DNA of 64,000 nucleotides, taken from Magnetospirillum sp. SS-4 (GTDB lineage: Bacteria; Pseudomonadota; Alphaproteobacteria; Rhodospirillales; Magnetospirillaceae). The stretch's first letter is position 1; each line of letters starts with the position of its first letter. The notes under the pieces were generated by a model. The model did not search any database. It had not been told where the DNA came from and saw only the letters and a program-made list of their open reading frames with translations. A program made the position numbers and the translations under genes. Positions 32,605-41,505 of the stretch are shown here, piece by piece. The stretch is taken from assembly GCF_902729425.1 (NCBI RefSeq), contig NZ_LR746530.1, positions 278,166 to 342,165 on the forward strand. The letters are read 5' to 3'.

Positions 32605-33006
32605 CTACTTCCGCGCCTTGCGGGCGGCGTAGCGGGCGTCGCGGGCGGCCTTTTGCTGGGCCTGAAGTGCGATCTGGGCAGCCTCGGCCTCGGCCTCGGC
32701 GGCCTCGGCGGCAAGCCGGTCGGCGACGACCTGGGCGGCGGCGGCGTCTTGCGCCGCCTTGCGGTCGGCGATGGCCTGGGCCTTGGCGGCTTCCTTTTCC
32801 GCCTTGCGCAGGGCATCGCGCTCGGCGCGGGCGGCGGCGGCGGCCTGACGGATGGCCTGCTGTTCCAGATAGGCCGGATCGGTGACGTCGATCTTGTTGG
32901 CCTGCCATTTCTCCAGCATCGCCTTCTTGGCGGCGGCGGCGGCGTTCTTGCGTTCATCAAAGCCGGCAACGCCTTTGCCTTTGCCCGGCTTGTCAACCTT
33001 TTGCAT
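32605..33006 (-). CDS. DUF6481 family Ala/Lys-rich coiled-coil protein
   Basis: A 133-residue, highly charged, almost entirely helical protein (runs of AA[KR]AE), ending in the family-typical AAQKAARDARYAARKARK pattern (here QQKAARDARYAARKARK). ATG 33006 with GGAG upstream; the frame extends further only across the tRNA gene, which is not coding. DUF6481 proteins are common in alphaproteobacteria and have no assigned function; basic coiled coils of this kind could bind nucleic acid or ribosomes, but that is speculation. Confidence 0.82.
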   Translation of the reverse strand: MQKVDKPGKGKGVAGFDERKNAAAAAKKAMLEKWQANKIDVTDPAYLEQQAIRQAAAAARAERDALRKAEKEAAKAQAIADRKAAQDAAAAQVVADRLAAEAAEAEAEAAQIALQAQQKAARDARYAARKARK

Positions 33007-33068
33007 GAAATCTCCGTGGTCAGGGCCCAGACCGTGTCCCGGCGGGACACGAGCCCTGCAAGACCGCC

Positions 33069-33143
33069 TGGCTGGGGCGCCAGGATTCGAACCTGGGAAT
33101 GCCGGTACCAAAAACCGGTGCCTTACCGCTTGGCGACGCCCCA
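33069..33143 (-). tRNA. tRNA-Gln (UUG anticodon)
   Basis: 75 bases including an encoded CCA. The acceptor stem TGGGGCG pairs with CGCCCCA, the anticodon arm CCGGT-TTTTGGT-ACCGG shows TTG, and the T-loop GTTCGAAT is intact. A good sigma-70 promoter lies just upstream on the minus strand. Confidence 0.96.
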
Positions 33144-33158
33144 GCAATGCGGGTCGGC

Positions 33159-33187
33159 ACAATAGTCCGAACCTGGACCGGTTTCAA
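33159..33187 (-). promoter_or_regulatory. Sigma-70-type promoter of tRNA-Gln
   Basis: On the minus strand: -35 TTGAAA (33187-33182), a 17-base spacer and -10 TATTGT (33164-33159), ending 16 bases before the tRNA 5' end. This is a near-consensus arrangement and the only clear promoter for the gene. Confidence 0.7.
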
Positions 33188-33191
33188 CGCT

Positions 33192-34778
33192 TCAGCTGCG
33201 TTCCGGCAGTTTTGCCGTCGCCAGCCGCTGTCCGATGCGATCGGCGTTGGCCATCATGGTGAAGGTGTGGTGCTTGGCCGACACCCCCGGCAGGGCGGCG
33301 CCGTCGGCGATGAACAGGCCGGGGGCGCCGGTCATCTCGCCGCCGCAATCGGTCATCTCGCCCATGGCGAGGCTGCCGGCGTAGTGGACCTCGGTCCCCG
33401 GCGAGAACGGCTGGAGCGAGCCCGGCAGCATCCACGCCCCCAGCCGGCGGAAGTGGCGGCCGAGGCCGGCGCCGATCTCCTTCAGCTCGCGGCCGTGGCC
33501 GTCGGCGACGCCGCCATTCACCTCCAGCGCTCCGTCCGCCGTCAGCCGGACGCGGTTGCGCGACCACCGCCCCGGCACATAGCCCAGGCCGATCAGCAGC
33601 GCCGGCATCAGCAGGCCGAACAGCGACGCTGCTCCGCGCCGGGTCAGCGGCAGGCCGGCGGCCAGGTCGGCCACGGCAAAGCCGTCGGCCTCGTAGAGCG
33701 AGCCGAATACCGCATCGCCGGGACCGCCCGGCCGGCGCAGGTCGAACGCCAGTTGCGCCATGCCGAAGCCGTGACCGTCCAGCCCCGTTCCCAGGCGCGA
33801 CGGCATCACCGCCGCGAAGGCGAAGCAGGGCGCGCTGACCAGCGGCCGCTCGATGCCGATTCGTCCGGTGGCCACCAGGGCCAGCCGGGTGGTGGCCAGG
33901 GCGCCGGCCGCCAGCACCACCCGGGGGGCGGAGAAATCGCGCCGGTCGCCGTGACGCAGGTCGCGGGCGGCCACGGTCCAGCCGTCGCCGTCGCGGCGCA
34001 GCGTCTCGACCAGCCAACCGGTCTCCAGCCGGGCGTTGGGGTGGCGGAGCAGGTCCTCCACCTCGTCGGCGCTGGTGTAGATGGAGCCCTGCGGACACCC
34101 CCACATGCAACCCTTGCACAAGGTGCAGCCCCGCCGCCGTCCCAGGCCGGCCGACAGCACCGCGTTGCGGGCGAGGCCGAGGCGAAAGCCGTCGCCGGTT
34201 CCGCCCCGCGCCCGGTAGCGCTCCAGCATCATGGCCGCCGCCCCGGTGGGCGCCAGGGGGGGCTGTAGCGGCAGGCCCACCCCTTGCGCCGTCGCCAGAT
34301 CGTCGTCGTCGCTGCCCGACAGGCCGATGCGCACCGCCACCCGGCGGTAGGAGTCCGCCAGATCGGAGGGCGAGATCGGCCAGCCCGCCATGTCGGACCG
34401 GTCATAGGCGGGCGCCACCGCGCCCCACAGGCTGGACAGCCCGCCCAGGGCGAAAGCCCCAACCTGGCGAAAGCCGGTGGCGCGGATGCGGTTGGCCTCG
34501 GCGACGCCCTCGCCGAAACCGGGCGGGGCGGCGGTGCGCAGCTTGGGCGAGGCGAAGCCGACGTCGCGCAGCGCCGACAGCCCGTGGCCCAGCAGGCTGG
34601 ACCAGCCCTGGTCCGAGGCGCGCAGCGCCGCCAGCGGCGGCCGGTCGCCGGCGGGCCGGTCCAGGCGTTTCGTTCCGGCATCCAGCAGCAGGACCGTCAG
34701 CCCCGCCTCCACCAGCGGCCAGGCCGCCGAAATGCCGGCCGGCCCGGTGCCGACGACGATGATGTCGGGCCGGTTCAC
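33192..34778 (-). CDS. GMC-family FAD oxidoreductase with a ferredoxin-like Cys motif
   Basis: A 528-residue flavoprotein: Rossmann GTGPAGISAAWPLVEAGL at the N-terminus, a GMC-type C-terminal domain ending AKHHTFTMMANADRIG with the catalytic-His region (GVSAKHH), and the FAD-contact block GLFIADGAALPG. Near residue 210 it carries CTLCKGCMWGCP (C-x2-C-x2-C-x3-C-P), as in 4Fe-4S ferredoxins; a similar CxxCGxC motif is known in some polysaccharide-cluster GMC proteins. The start is GTG 34778, overlapping the upstream small gene (GTGA). The substrate is probably an alcohol or sugar; unknown. Confidence 0.85.
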   Translation of the reverse strand: MNRPDIIVVGTGPAGISAAWPLVEAGLTVLLLDAGTKRLDRPAGDRPPLAALRASDQGWSSLLGHGLSALRDVGFASPKLRTAAPPGFGEGVAEANRIRATGFRQVGAFALGGLSSLWGAVAPAYDRSDMAGWPISPSDLADSYRRVAVRIGLSGSDDDDLATAQGVGLPLQPPLAPTGAAAMMLERYRARGGTGDGFRLGLARNAVLSAGLGRRRGCTLCKGCMWGCPQGSIYTSADEVEDLLRHPNARLETGWLVETLRRDGDGWTVAARDLRHGDRRDFSAPRVVLAAGALATTRLALVATGRIGIERPLVSAPCFAFAAVMPSRLGTGLDGHGFGMAQLAFDLRRPGGPGDAVFGSLYEADGFAVADLAAGLPLTRRGAASLFGLLMPALLIGLGYVPGRWSRNRVRLTADGALEVNGGVADGHGRELKEIGAGLGRHFRRLGAWMLPGSLQPFSPGTEVHYAGSLAMGEMTDCGGEMTGAPGLFIADGAALPGVSAKHHTFTMMANADRIGQRLATAKLPERS

Positions 34779-35182
34779 CAGCGCCGGCCCAGGATCAGGC
34801 GGACCGGCATCAGGACGGCTTCGGCCGTGGCGATCAAGGCCAGACGGAGGAGGGCGGCGGCGAGTCCGGATTCCTGGACGGGATGGGTGAGAGCCGCGCC
34901 CGGCGGCGTCGCCTCGGCCACCCGCATGGCCAGGGCGAGGCGCTGGGCGAAGCGGGAGGCGTTGCCGCCGCCCCCCACCGGCTCGAAGGCGCGGATCAGG
35001 GCGGGAAAGCGATGGACGATGGCGGGAAGAACCAATGGAATCCCGTCCTGGAAGCGTTCGGCCCCGGCGACATAGCGTCGCAGGGCGCCGCGCCCCGGCG
35101 GGCGGGCCAGGATGGCGCCCACCAGCACCCGGCCCTCGGCGGCCAGGGCGCGCCGTCGCTCGATCAGGGAGGCCGTGGTCAT
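34775..35182 (-). CDS. Small protein coupled to the GMC oxidoreductase
   Basis: A 135-residue protein, helical, with a hydrophobic C-terminal segment (LLRLALIATAEAVLMPVRLI) that could be a membrane anchor. Its stop overlaps the GTG start of the GMC gene, so the two are translated together and the product is a likely partner subunit, by analogy with small subunits of membrane-bound GMC dehydrogenases. I do not recognise the family. ATG 35182 has GGAG eight bases upstream; ATG 35197 with GAAGAGG is an equally possible start adding five residues. Confidence 0.7.
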   Translation of the reverse strand: MTTASLIERRRALAAEGRVLVGAILARPPGRGALRRYVAGAERFQDGIPLVLPAIVHRFPALIRAFEPVGGGGNASRFAQRLALAMRVAEATPPGAALTHPVQESGLAAALLRLALIATAEAVLMPVRLILGRRW

Positions 35183-35289
35183 GGGGCGGGGCTCCAATCC
35201 ATCCGGCCTCTTCCTTCCCCCGTTTCACGCCGCATTGTCAATCTCTTCCCGCCCGGCTAAGAAGGCGGGGCAATTGGAGCGTCTGGCAC

Positions 35290-37155
35290 ATGTGCGGGAT
35301 TTGCGGCGTCATCGACCTTGCGGGGGTTCCCGCCGCTGGCATGGCGGCACGGGTGGAAGACATGGCCGCCACCCTGGTCCATCGCGGTCCCGACGGCTTT
35401 GGCCGATGGTCGGATGCCGGAATCGCCCTGGGGCACCGCCGTCTGGCCATCATCGACATCGAGGGCGGCGCCCAGCCCATGGTGGGGGAATCCGGCCGGG
35501 TCATCGTCTTCAACGGCGAGATCTACAACTTCGTCGAGATCCGGGCCGAGCTGGAACAGGCGGGCGAGCGCTTCGCCACCCAGTCCGACACCGAGGTGCT
35601 GCTGAAGGCGTTCGAGCGCTGGGGGCCGGATTGCCTGTCGCGGCTGGTGGGCATGTTCGCCTTCGCCGTCTGGAACCCGGCCGACGGCTCGCTGTTCCTG
35701 GCCCGCGACCGGCTGGGCAAGAAGCCGCTGTTCGTCGCCCGCGCCGAGGGCCGCATCGCCTTTGCGTCCGAGATCAAGGCGCTGATGCGGCTGGACTGGG
35801 TGCGCGACGGCGCCCGCATCGACTACCGCGCCATCAGCGATTTCCTGTCCATGGGCTATATCCTGTCGCCCAAGACCGCCTATGCCAATGTCGAGCAGGT
35901 GGAGGCCGCCCATTGGGCGCGCTGGGACCGCTCGTCCCAATCCTGGCGCAAGGCCGAATACTGGTCGTTGGCCGAGGTGGCGCGCGGGCCGAAGCGCGCC
36001 GATTCGCCGGCGGTGGACGAGGAGTTTCTTGCCCTGCTGCACGACGCGGTGCGCATCCGCCTGCGCTCGGACGTGCCGGTGGGAGTCCATCTCTCGGGCG
36101 GCATCGATTCCTCGGCGGTGATGGCGGTCGCCGCCAGGGTGGCGCCTTCGCCGCCCAAGGCCTTCGTCGCCCGCTTCGACGACGAGGATTTCGACGAATC
36201 CGGCTATGCCCGTCTGGTGGCCGCCCATGTGGGCGCCGGGATCGAGACCTGTTCCGGCCTGGAGGATGCCGCCGATCTCGGGCGCATGCTGTGGCATTAC
36301 GACCAGCCCTTCGCCGATACCTCGCTGGTGCCGTGCTTTCACCTCAACGCCATGGCGCGACCCTTCGCCCGGGTGGTGCTGGGCGGCGACGGCGCCGACG
36401 AATTGCTGGCCGGCTATCCCACCTATCTGGCCGACCGGGCCTATGGTCTTTACCGCCATGTGCCGCGCCCGATCCAGCGGGCCGCGTCGTTCCTGGCCGA
36501 CCGGCTGGTCCGGCCCCGCTACCGCAAGGTGGGCTGGGACTACAAGCTGCGCCAGTTCCTGAAAAGCGGCGGCCTGACCCCCGAGCAGGCGCATTTCTGG
36601 TGGCGGGCGATCTTTTCCGAGGACGAGAAGCGCCGCATCCTGTCGCCGGACGCCCTGGCCGAGATCGGCGATTACCGCCCGTTCGACGCCTTCGCCGGTC
36701 ATTTCAAGGCGGTGGAGGGCGCCGCCGCCGGCTTCCTCGACCGCTCCCTCTACGTGGATATCAAGACCTGGCTGGCCGACGACATCCTGGTCAAGGTCGA
36801 CCGCGCCGCCATGGCCAGTTCGGTGGAGGTGCGCTCGCCCTTCCTCGACCACCGCATCGTCGAATTCTGCTTCACCCTGCCCGAGACGGCCAAGCTGGAC
36901 GGCACCCGCCAGAAGGTGCTGCTGAAGCGGGTGATGGCCGGAATGCTGCCCGCCGAGATCATGGCCCGCAAGAAGCGCGGCTTCAATTCGCCCACCCGTC
37001 CCTATTGGCGGCCCGATTCCGACATCGGCGGCCATGTGCCGGGCATCTGGGCCGGGCTGGTCCTGGACGCGACCCGGGAAGACGTCACCTTCCGCCGCTT
37101 CGCCCTGTCGGTGCTGGCCACCTGGCTGGAGGGGCCGGAGGCGCCCTCCACATGA
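35290..37155 (+). CDS. asnB: Asparagine synthase (glutamine-hydrolysing)
   Basis: A 621-residue AsnB-type amidotransferase. The N-terminal Ntn glutaminase starts MCGICGV with nucleophile Cys2, then HRRLAIIDIEGGAQPM and FNGEIYNFVEIRAELE. The C-terminal synthetase carries the PP-loop SGGIDSS (about residues 268-274). The length and C-terminal FLDHRIVEFCFTLPE resemble members that work in exopolysaccharide or peptide modification as well as true asparagine synthetases, so the acceptor is uncertain. GGAG precedes ATG 35290; longer upstream reading frames are antisense to the small gene opposite. Confidence 0.92.
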   Translation: MCGICGVIDLAGVPAAGMAARVEDMAATLVHRGPDGFGRWSDAGIALGHRRLAIIDIEGGAQPMVGESGRVIVFNGEIYNFVEIRAELEQAGERFATQSDTEVLLKAFERWGPDCLSRLVGMFAFAVWNPADGSLFLARDRLGKKPLFVARAEGRIAFASEIKALMRLDWVRDGARIDYRAISDFLSMGYILSPKTAYANVEQVEAAHWARWDRSSQSWRKAEYWSLAEVARGPKRADSPAVDEEFLALLHDAVRIRLRSDVPVGVHLSGGIDSSAVMAVAARVAPSPPKAFVARFDDEDFDESGYARLVAAHVGAGIETCSGLEDAADLGRMLWHYDQPFADTSLVPCFHLNAMARPFARVVLGGDGADELLAGYPTYLADRAYGLYRHVPRPIQRAASFLADRLVRPRYRKVGWDYKLRQFLKSGGLTPEQAHFWWRAIFSEDEKRRILSPDALAEIGDYRPFDAFAGHFKAVEGAAAGFLDRSLYVDIKTWLADDILVKVDRAAMASSVEVRSPFLDHRIVEFCFTLPETAKLDGTRQKVLLKRVMAGMLPAEIMARKKRGFNSPTRPYWRPDSDIGGHVPGIWAGLVLDATREDVTFRRFALSVLATWLEGPEAPST

Positions 37156-37157
37156 AA

Positions 37158-37183
37158 AAGGCCCGCGGTTTCCCGCGGGCCTT
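37158..37183. terminator. Bidirectional terminator between asnB and the OmpA-like lipoprotein gene
   Basis: A perfect 11-bp stem AAGGCCCGCGG / CCGCGGGCCTT with loop TTTC. On the minus strand it is followed by a T-run (complement of GAAAAAG), giving a strong intrinsic terminator for the minus-strand gene ending at 37204. For asnB, whose stop is at 37155, the plus-strand tail is weaker. Confidence 0.8.
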
Positions 37184-37203
37184 CATCGGAATCGCCAGGG
37201 CGA

Positions 37204-38301
37204 TCAGCGCACGAAGACCTGCACCTCGGCGCCGCTGACGGCGGGGCTGGTGGAGGAATTGACGCGAACCCGGCTGGCCGGCAGGTTCATGTTGGTCAGC
37301 GAGCGCAGCACCGAATCGGCGTTGCGCTTGGCGGTGGAGGCCGCCAGGGATTGCTGGCCGGGGGTGTTGCCCAGCGGCGACACCGCCACCACGTCGAAGG
37401 TGGCGTTGGGGCGGCGGTCCAGCGCACTCTTGATGGCGGCGTACAAGGCGGGCTCGTAATTGACGTTGGGACGGTCGAACCGGATGGTGACCAGCGGCGT
37501 CTCGCCGGTGGGCATGGCGGCGCGGGCCATGGGGCCGGCGTCGTAGGCGGGGTTCAGGCGATTGTTCAGGCCGCCGCCGAAAATGGCGCCGTTCTTGATG
37601 CCAAGGGCCAGGGTGTTGAGGTTCTGCTTTTCGGAGGCGACGTATTGCTGCTGGCGGACAGCGTCGTGGGTCAATTCGCTGAGCAGGCGCTCGACCATCA
37701 CCACGGTACGGTTGGTCTCGTCCTCAAGGATGCGGAGTTGGCGATGATCCTCGTCCACCGCGCCGGACAGCGAGCGGGCGGCCCGCACCGAATCGAGCAG
37801 GAAGGCGGCCATGGTCGAGGACGAGGTGACCTCGTTGGTCAGGCGGTTCATCTTCAGGACGTCGTCGGTGATGCGGTCCAGCTCGCCCTGGGCGGCGTTC
37901 CATTGCTGGGTCAGCACCGGGTTGCCGGGGGTGGTTCCCACCTGGAGCCGGGCGTTGATGGCGGCGACGGTGCCGTGATAGCGCTGGGAATCCTGGACCG
38001 TCTCGGTCCGGATCTGCTGAAGCGACTGGTTCTGGCGCGACAGGGTCGCCTGCAGCGTCGAAAGGTCGTTGCGCAGCGCCGCCGCCTTGGCCCCGACGAA
38101 GGTTCCGGTCGGCGACGCCGCCGTCACTCCGACGGGTTCATAGCTGGACGACCCCAGAACCGGCGGCCCGTTCGTGGTGGCGGACGCCTGGGTGGCATCA
38201 ATAGTCCCGGATTCCGGGAACAGCATATCCTCGGCAAACGAGCATCCGCTTGCCAGGAGAACCGCACACAATGCTGCGGCATGGGTCTTTTTCAGGGCCA
38301 T
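37204..38301 (-). CDS. Lipoprotein with coiled coil and OmpA-like C-terminal domain
   Basis: A 365-residue lipoprotein: lipobox LASGC with C20, a Ser/Thr-rich linker, a predicted coiled coil (about residues 75-225; heptads around LRNDLSTLQATLSRQNQSLQ), then a domain of about 95 residues with the OmpA-like order (VTIRFDRPNVNYE, ALDRRPNATFDVVAVSP, AKRNADSVLRSLTNMNL, SRVRV, AEVQVFVR). OmpA-like domains often bind peptidoglycan, but here the canonical DxxG...R-type residues are only partly evident. ATG 38301 starts the signal peptide; an ATG at 38361 would bury it. It ends at a strong terminator. Confidence 0.8.
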   Translation of the reverse strand: MALKKTHAAALCAVLLASGCSFAEDMLFPESGTIDATQASATTNGPPVLGSSSYEPVGVTAASPTGTFVGAKAAALRNDLSTLQATLSRQNQSLQQIRTETVQDSQRYHGTVAAINARLQVGTTPGNPVLTQQWNAAQGELDRITDDVLKMNRLTNEVTSSSTMAAFLLDSVRAARSLSGAVDEDHRQLRILEDETNRTVVMVERLLSELTHDAVRQQQYVASEKQNLNTLALGIKNGAIFGGGLNNRLNPAYDAGPMARAAMPTGETPLVTIRFDRPNVNYEPALYAAIKSALDRRPNATFDVVAVSPLGNTPGQQSLAASTAKRNADSVLRSLTNMNLPASRVRVNSSTSPAVSGAEVQVFVR

Positions 38302-38584
38302 TGGGATAGCTGATCCTTTGGGTTCGCCAGTTCGGACAAGTACCTCCGGGTGCCAGACCATTCACGAGAATGAAAAACGACTGCCCCCCGCAAACTTTGG
38401 GGCGGATTTTACGCAAATGACCAGCCCCCCACAAGTAGGCATTTCGGGAGACAGCGCCGGTTTGGAAAAAGACCGCATGGAAATGGACATGACCTTGCGC
38501 CGATTTTCAGGCTTGCGGGCCGGCTGGGGTTTGTGTATGGTCCGCGTCCTCGCCGGGCGGCTGGTCCGCACGGCGTTTCGGCAG
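38302..38584. other. Gene-free stretch between the lipoprotein start and tRNA-Arg
   Basis: 283 bases. The left part is the leader and promoter of the minus-strand lipoprotein gene; the right part holds the tRNA-Arg promoter. Open frames reading through here and into the tRNA are artefacts. No repeat or small gene is seen. Confidence 0.6.
38513..38541 (+). promoter_or_regulatory. Sigma-70-type promoter of tRNA-Arg
   Basis: -35 TTGCGG (38513-38518), 17-base spacer, -10 TATGGT (38536-38541). Transcription would begin near 38548, about 37 bases before the mature tRNA. Confidence 0.6.
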
Positions 38585-38661
38585 GCGCCCGTAGCTCAAT
38601 TGGATAGAGCACCAGACTACGAATCTGGGGGTTGGAAGTTCGAGTCTTTCCGGGCGCGCCA
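38585..38661 (+). tRNA. tRNA-Arg (ACG anticodon)
   Basis: 77 bases with encoded CCA. Acceptor GCGCCCG pairs with CGGGCGC, D-arm GCTCAATTGGATAGAGC, anticodon stem CCAGA/TCTGG with loop CTACGAA giving ACG (read as ICG), and T-loop TTCGAGT. A terminator hairpin follows at once. Confidence 0.97.
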
Positions 38662-38663
38662 TT

Positions 38664-38695
38664 GAAGGCCCCAGCGGGTAGCCGCCGGGGCCTTC
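38664..38695 (+). terminator. Hairpin after tRNA-Arg
   Basis: A 9-bp stem GAAGGCCCC (38664-38672) with GGGGCCTTC (38687-38695) starts two bases past the CCA end. There is no U-run; it may also serve the convergent glycosyltransferase gene ending at 38730. Confidence 0.55.
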
Positions 38696-38729
38696 GCCAT
38701 GTCTGGGGACGGCGGTTTCCGCCCCGCCG

Positions 38730-39593
38730 TCAGTTCTGGTTCAGGTCGATCTGGCGCAGCATCTCGGCCAGCAGGCCGAGGCCGAACACCACCACGGCGG
38801 CGATCAGGGCCTGGCCGGCCAGCATGGCTCCGCCCGCCAGGCCGGCCAGGCTGCCGCCCAGCGCCAGCAGCGCCCCCAGCGTCAGGATCATGGACAGCAG
38901 CAGGAACAGCTTCAGCGGGTTGTAGAACACGATCGCCTGGACGATGTACTGCATGGTCCGGAGCGAATCGCGGAACAGGCGGACCTTGGTGGTGCCGATG
39001 CGCTTGTGATAGGGCACCGGGATGTATTCCACGTATTTGCGCCGCAGGATGTAGGCCAGCGTGATGGAGGTGGTGAAGCTGAAGGTGTCGCACAGATGGG
39101 TGAAGAACGGCGTGATGCTGTCGCGAGAGAACACCCGCAGGCCCGAATTGACGTCGGGCACGGTGCGGCCGCAGGCGAATTCCACCAGCCAGGTCAGAAT
39201 GGCGCGCAACGGCGATTTCAGCCACGATTCGCGGTAATGGGCGCCGGTGCGGGCGCCCACCACCATGTCGAAGCCCTGGCGGTAGCGTTCCACCAGGGCC
39301 GGAATCTGGTCGATGGGATAGGTCCCGTCGGCGTCGGTGATCACCACGGTGTCGTGGGTGGCGGCCGCGATTCCCACCTTCAGGGAATGGCCGTAGCCGA
39401 TGTTCTGGGGCTTGCGGATCACGCGGGCGCCGGCATTCGCCGCCACCTCGGCGGTGCGGTCGGCGGAACCGTCGTCCACCACGATGATCTCGAAGTCCTG
39501 GAATCCGTTCGTGGCCAGGATTTCCCTGACCTGCGCCACGGTTTCGGCGACGGCCCCTTCCTCGTTATAGGCGGGGATGACAACAGAAATCAT
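38730..39593 (-). CDS. Family 2 glycosyltransferase, dolichyl-phosphate-mannose-synthase type
   Basis: A 287-residue GT-A enzyme: SVVIPAYNEEGAVAETV, EIIVVDDGSADRT, the DxD-like metal motif DADGTYP, then NSGLRVFSR and an amphipathic stretch. Two C-terminal transmembrane helices (about residues 222-243 and 250-275) anchor it. This class moves sugars to polyprenyl phosphate. With the polytopic protein upstream and the methyltransferase beyond, it suggests a small envelope-glycan unit. Confidence 0.9.
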   Translation of the reverse strand: MISVVIPAYNEEGAVAETVAQVREILATNGFQDFEIIVVDDGSADRTAEVAANAGARVIRKPQNIGYGHSLKVGIAAATHDTVVITDADGTYPIDQIPALVERYRQGFDMVVGARTGAHYRESWLKSPLRAILTWLVEFACGRTVPDVNSGLRVFSRDSITPFFTHLCDTFSFTTSITLAYILRRKYVEYIPVPYHKRIGTTKVRLFRDSLRTMQYIVQAIVFYNPLKLFLLLSMILTLGALLALGGSLAGLAGGAMLAGQALIAAVVVFGLGLLAEMLRQIDLNQN

Positions 39594-39627
39594 GGGCGCT
39601 CCACGGGTTGTGCGGGGGTAGGCTCGG

Positions 39628-41412
39628 TCACGGGACCAGCCCGAATCCGATCAGGATCTGGCCGCCGACCGGACGGCGCGGCAGGCCGGCGGGGAACAGG
39701 TGGTCCAGATCGCCTGGAATCATCAGGATCATCTTGCGCTGGACCAGGAAGTCCACCACCGTCTGGTTGATTTCAAGGTCGACGCCCTCCTTCTTGGAAT
39801 GGACGGTGCCCATGCGGAAGCCGTCGAGGGTTCGGCCGGCCTCCAGCCGCCGCACCATCTCGTAGACCACCTCGGTCCGCAGCATGATTTCCTTCATCAG
39901 CGGCGGATCGTTGTAGCCGTGCACCGACACCGACCAGAACTGCGACTTGGCGGCGGCGACGTTGGCGGCGGGATGAAAGCTCAGCCGTGGGGTTCCGTCG
40001 CTGTAATTGCCGATCTTGCCGGGATGGTCGCGATAGATGGACAGGAACTGGAAATCGGGCAGCGGTTGCAGGGATTTCCACGCCCGCCAGGTGTCGTCGT
40101 CGGCGAAGACCAGGGTGCTCCAGCTGCCGTAATGGGTGAAGCCGACCTTGTCGATCCAGGCCGGTCCCACATAGGTATTGCCGATGCGGGTGGCCAGGAA
40201 GGCCATCAGGATCAGCGGAACCGCCAAGGCCGGGCTGATCCGGCCGGACGGGGCGACGGCCCGGCGATGGCGCCACCAGGCCGACAGGACCACCGCCCCG
40301 CCGATGCCGGTCGCCAGGGCGGCGTGCAGCGGAAACGGGCGCAGGGCCACCAGGGCCAGCACCACGCCCACCTTCTCGTACCAGGCCAGCCGGGACTCCC
40401 TCAGCGCCAGCACCAGCCCGGCGGTCAGCGCCAGCCAGATGAAATACTTGGTCGCCTGCGGCACCGACAGCATGATCAGCAGCGGCACCGGGAACATGCG
40501 GTCAAGGCCGAACGGATAGACCAGCATCGCCAGCCAGCCGCCGCCGGTGACGACGATCAGCGACCACAGCAGCGCCCGCACCGTCGGGTCGGCGGTCCGC
40601 CGCGCCAGCCAGCCGGCGAACACCAGCCCGGCCGGCAGCAAGATGTTGGTCAGCAGCGGCTGATAGGTGAACAGCCCGTCCTCTTCCTCGCGGATGATCA
40701 GCATCTTCAGCATGGAATGTTTCTGGTCGGCCGGAATGCTGGTGGTGGTGGTCGCCGCCATGTAGCCGATATAGCCGAGCGGCAGCATGATCCACAGCAC
40801 GGCGCGGCGCGGCAGCGATTTGTCCAGCAGCATCCACAGCCCCAGGGCCGGGACGATCAGGATGTTGCCCTTGGGCGCCACGGCGACGCACAGGGTCGCC
40901 AGGATGGCGGCCAGGGCGGGACGGCGCAGCATGGCGACGAACAGCGCCGCCATGCCGAGGATATGGCCGATGCCGGTGGGGGTGGGGGTGATGAAGCTGA
41001 GTGGCGTCGCCCGCGAGCCCTCGACCAGCTTGGTGTAGAAGAAACAGCTGACCAGCCCGGCCAGCAGGGCCAGAACCCGGTCGCCGTTGGCCAGGCGGTG
41101 GCGGATGGCGGCGACGGCCAGCGCGAACAGCAGGGAATTCAGCACGACGTGCAGGCTGAACCCGATGGCGTCGTTCTCGATCCGCAGTTGGGTGAGGTGC
41201 AGGAACGGATAGAAGATCGACGCCCGCATGTAGGTCGAGTTCTGCATGTGGATGTCGAGCGGGAACAGGGCCGGGTCGCGGGCCTTGGCCAGCATGGGCA
41301 GGTAATGCTGGTAGGGGGGGATGTAGCCGAAATAGGTGACGGCCACGAACAGGGCAAAGGCCGTCAGCATCAGGGCGGTCTCTAGCCGCCTGTCCCCCGG
41401 ACCGAACATCAT
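39628..41412 (-). CDS. Polytopic membrane protein, possible GT-C-like glycosyltransferase
   Basis: A 594-residue inner-membrane protein. About eleven hydrophobic helices (first at about residues 12-30, last near 410) are followed by a C-terminal soluble domain of about 170 residues with FHPAANVAAAKSQFWSVS and EINQTVVDFLVQRKM. The first loop after helix 1, with DPALFPLDIHMQ and acidic residues, is compatible with a GT-C lipid-linked-sugar transferase, but no signature is decisive. ATG 41412 has GGGAG in front; an upstream Met at 41484 is less likely. Its stop lies 34 bases before the GT2 gene. Unrecognised family. Confidence 0.7.
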   Translation of the reverse strand: MMFGPGDRRLETALMLTAFALFVAVTYFGYIPPYQHYLPMLAKARDPALFPLDIHMQNSTYMRASIFYPFLHLTQLRIENDAIGFSLHVVLNSLLFALAVAAIRHRLANGDRVLALLAGLVSCFFYTKLVEGSRATPLSFITPTPTGIGHILGMAALFVAMLRRPALAAILATLCVAVAPKGNILIVPALGLWMLLDKSLPRRAVLWIMLPLGYIGYMAATTTTSIPADQKHSMLKMLIIREEEDGLFTYQPLLTNILLPAGLVFAGWLARRTADPTVRALLWSLIVVTGGGWLAMLVYPFGLDRMFPVPLLIMLSVPQATKYFIWLALTAGLVLALRESRLAWYEKVGVVLALVALRPFPLHAALATGIGGAVVLSAWWRHRRAVAPSGRISPALAVPLILMAFLATRIGNTYVGPAWIDKVGFTHYGSWSTLVFADDDTWRAWKSLQPLPDFQFLSIYRDHPGKIGNYSDGTPRLSFHPAANVAAAKSQFWSVSVHGYNDPPLMKEIMLRTEVVYEMVRRLEAGRTLDGFRMGTVHSKKEGVDLEINQTVVDFLVQRKMILMIPGDLDHLFPAGLPRRPVGGQILIGFGLVP

Positions 41413-41505
41413 CGCATCTCCCGCGCGCACGAAACCTTTGCGCCCCATCCGGGCATCGGGCAAAGTCGCGCCGACGCCAACCAATTCAAGCGGGGCAGGA
41501 TACTC

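Noticed and set aside
38585-38661. tRNA-Arg as an attachment site for an integrated element
   Set aside because: No integrase, no repeat of the tRNA 3' end and no mobile genes are found in the following 20 kb.
38174-38665. 163-codon frame ending in a tRNA gene
   Set aside because: Its C-terminus is a translation of tRNA-Arg (the familiar AQLDRAPDYESGG artefact) and its N-part is antisense to a lipoprotein signal region.
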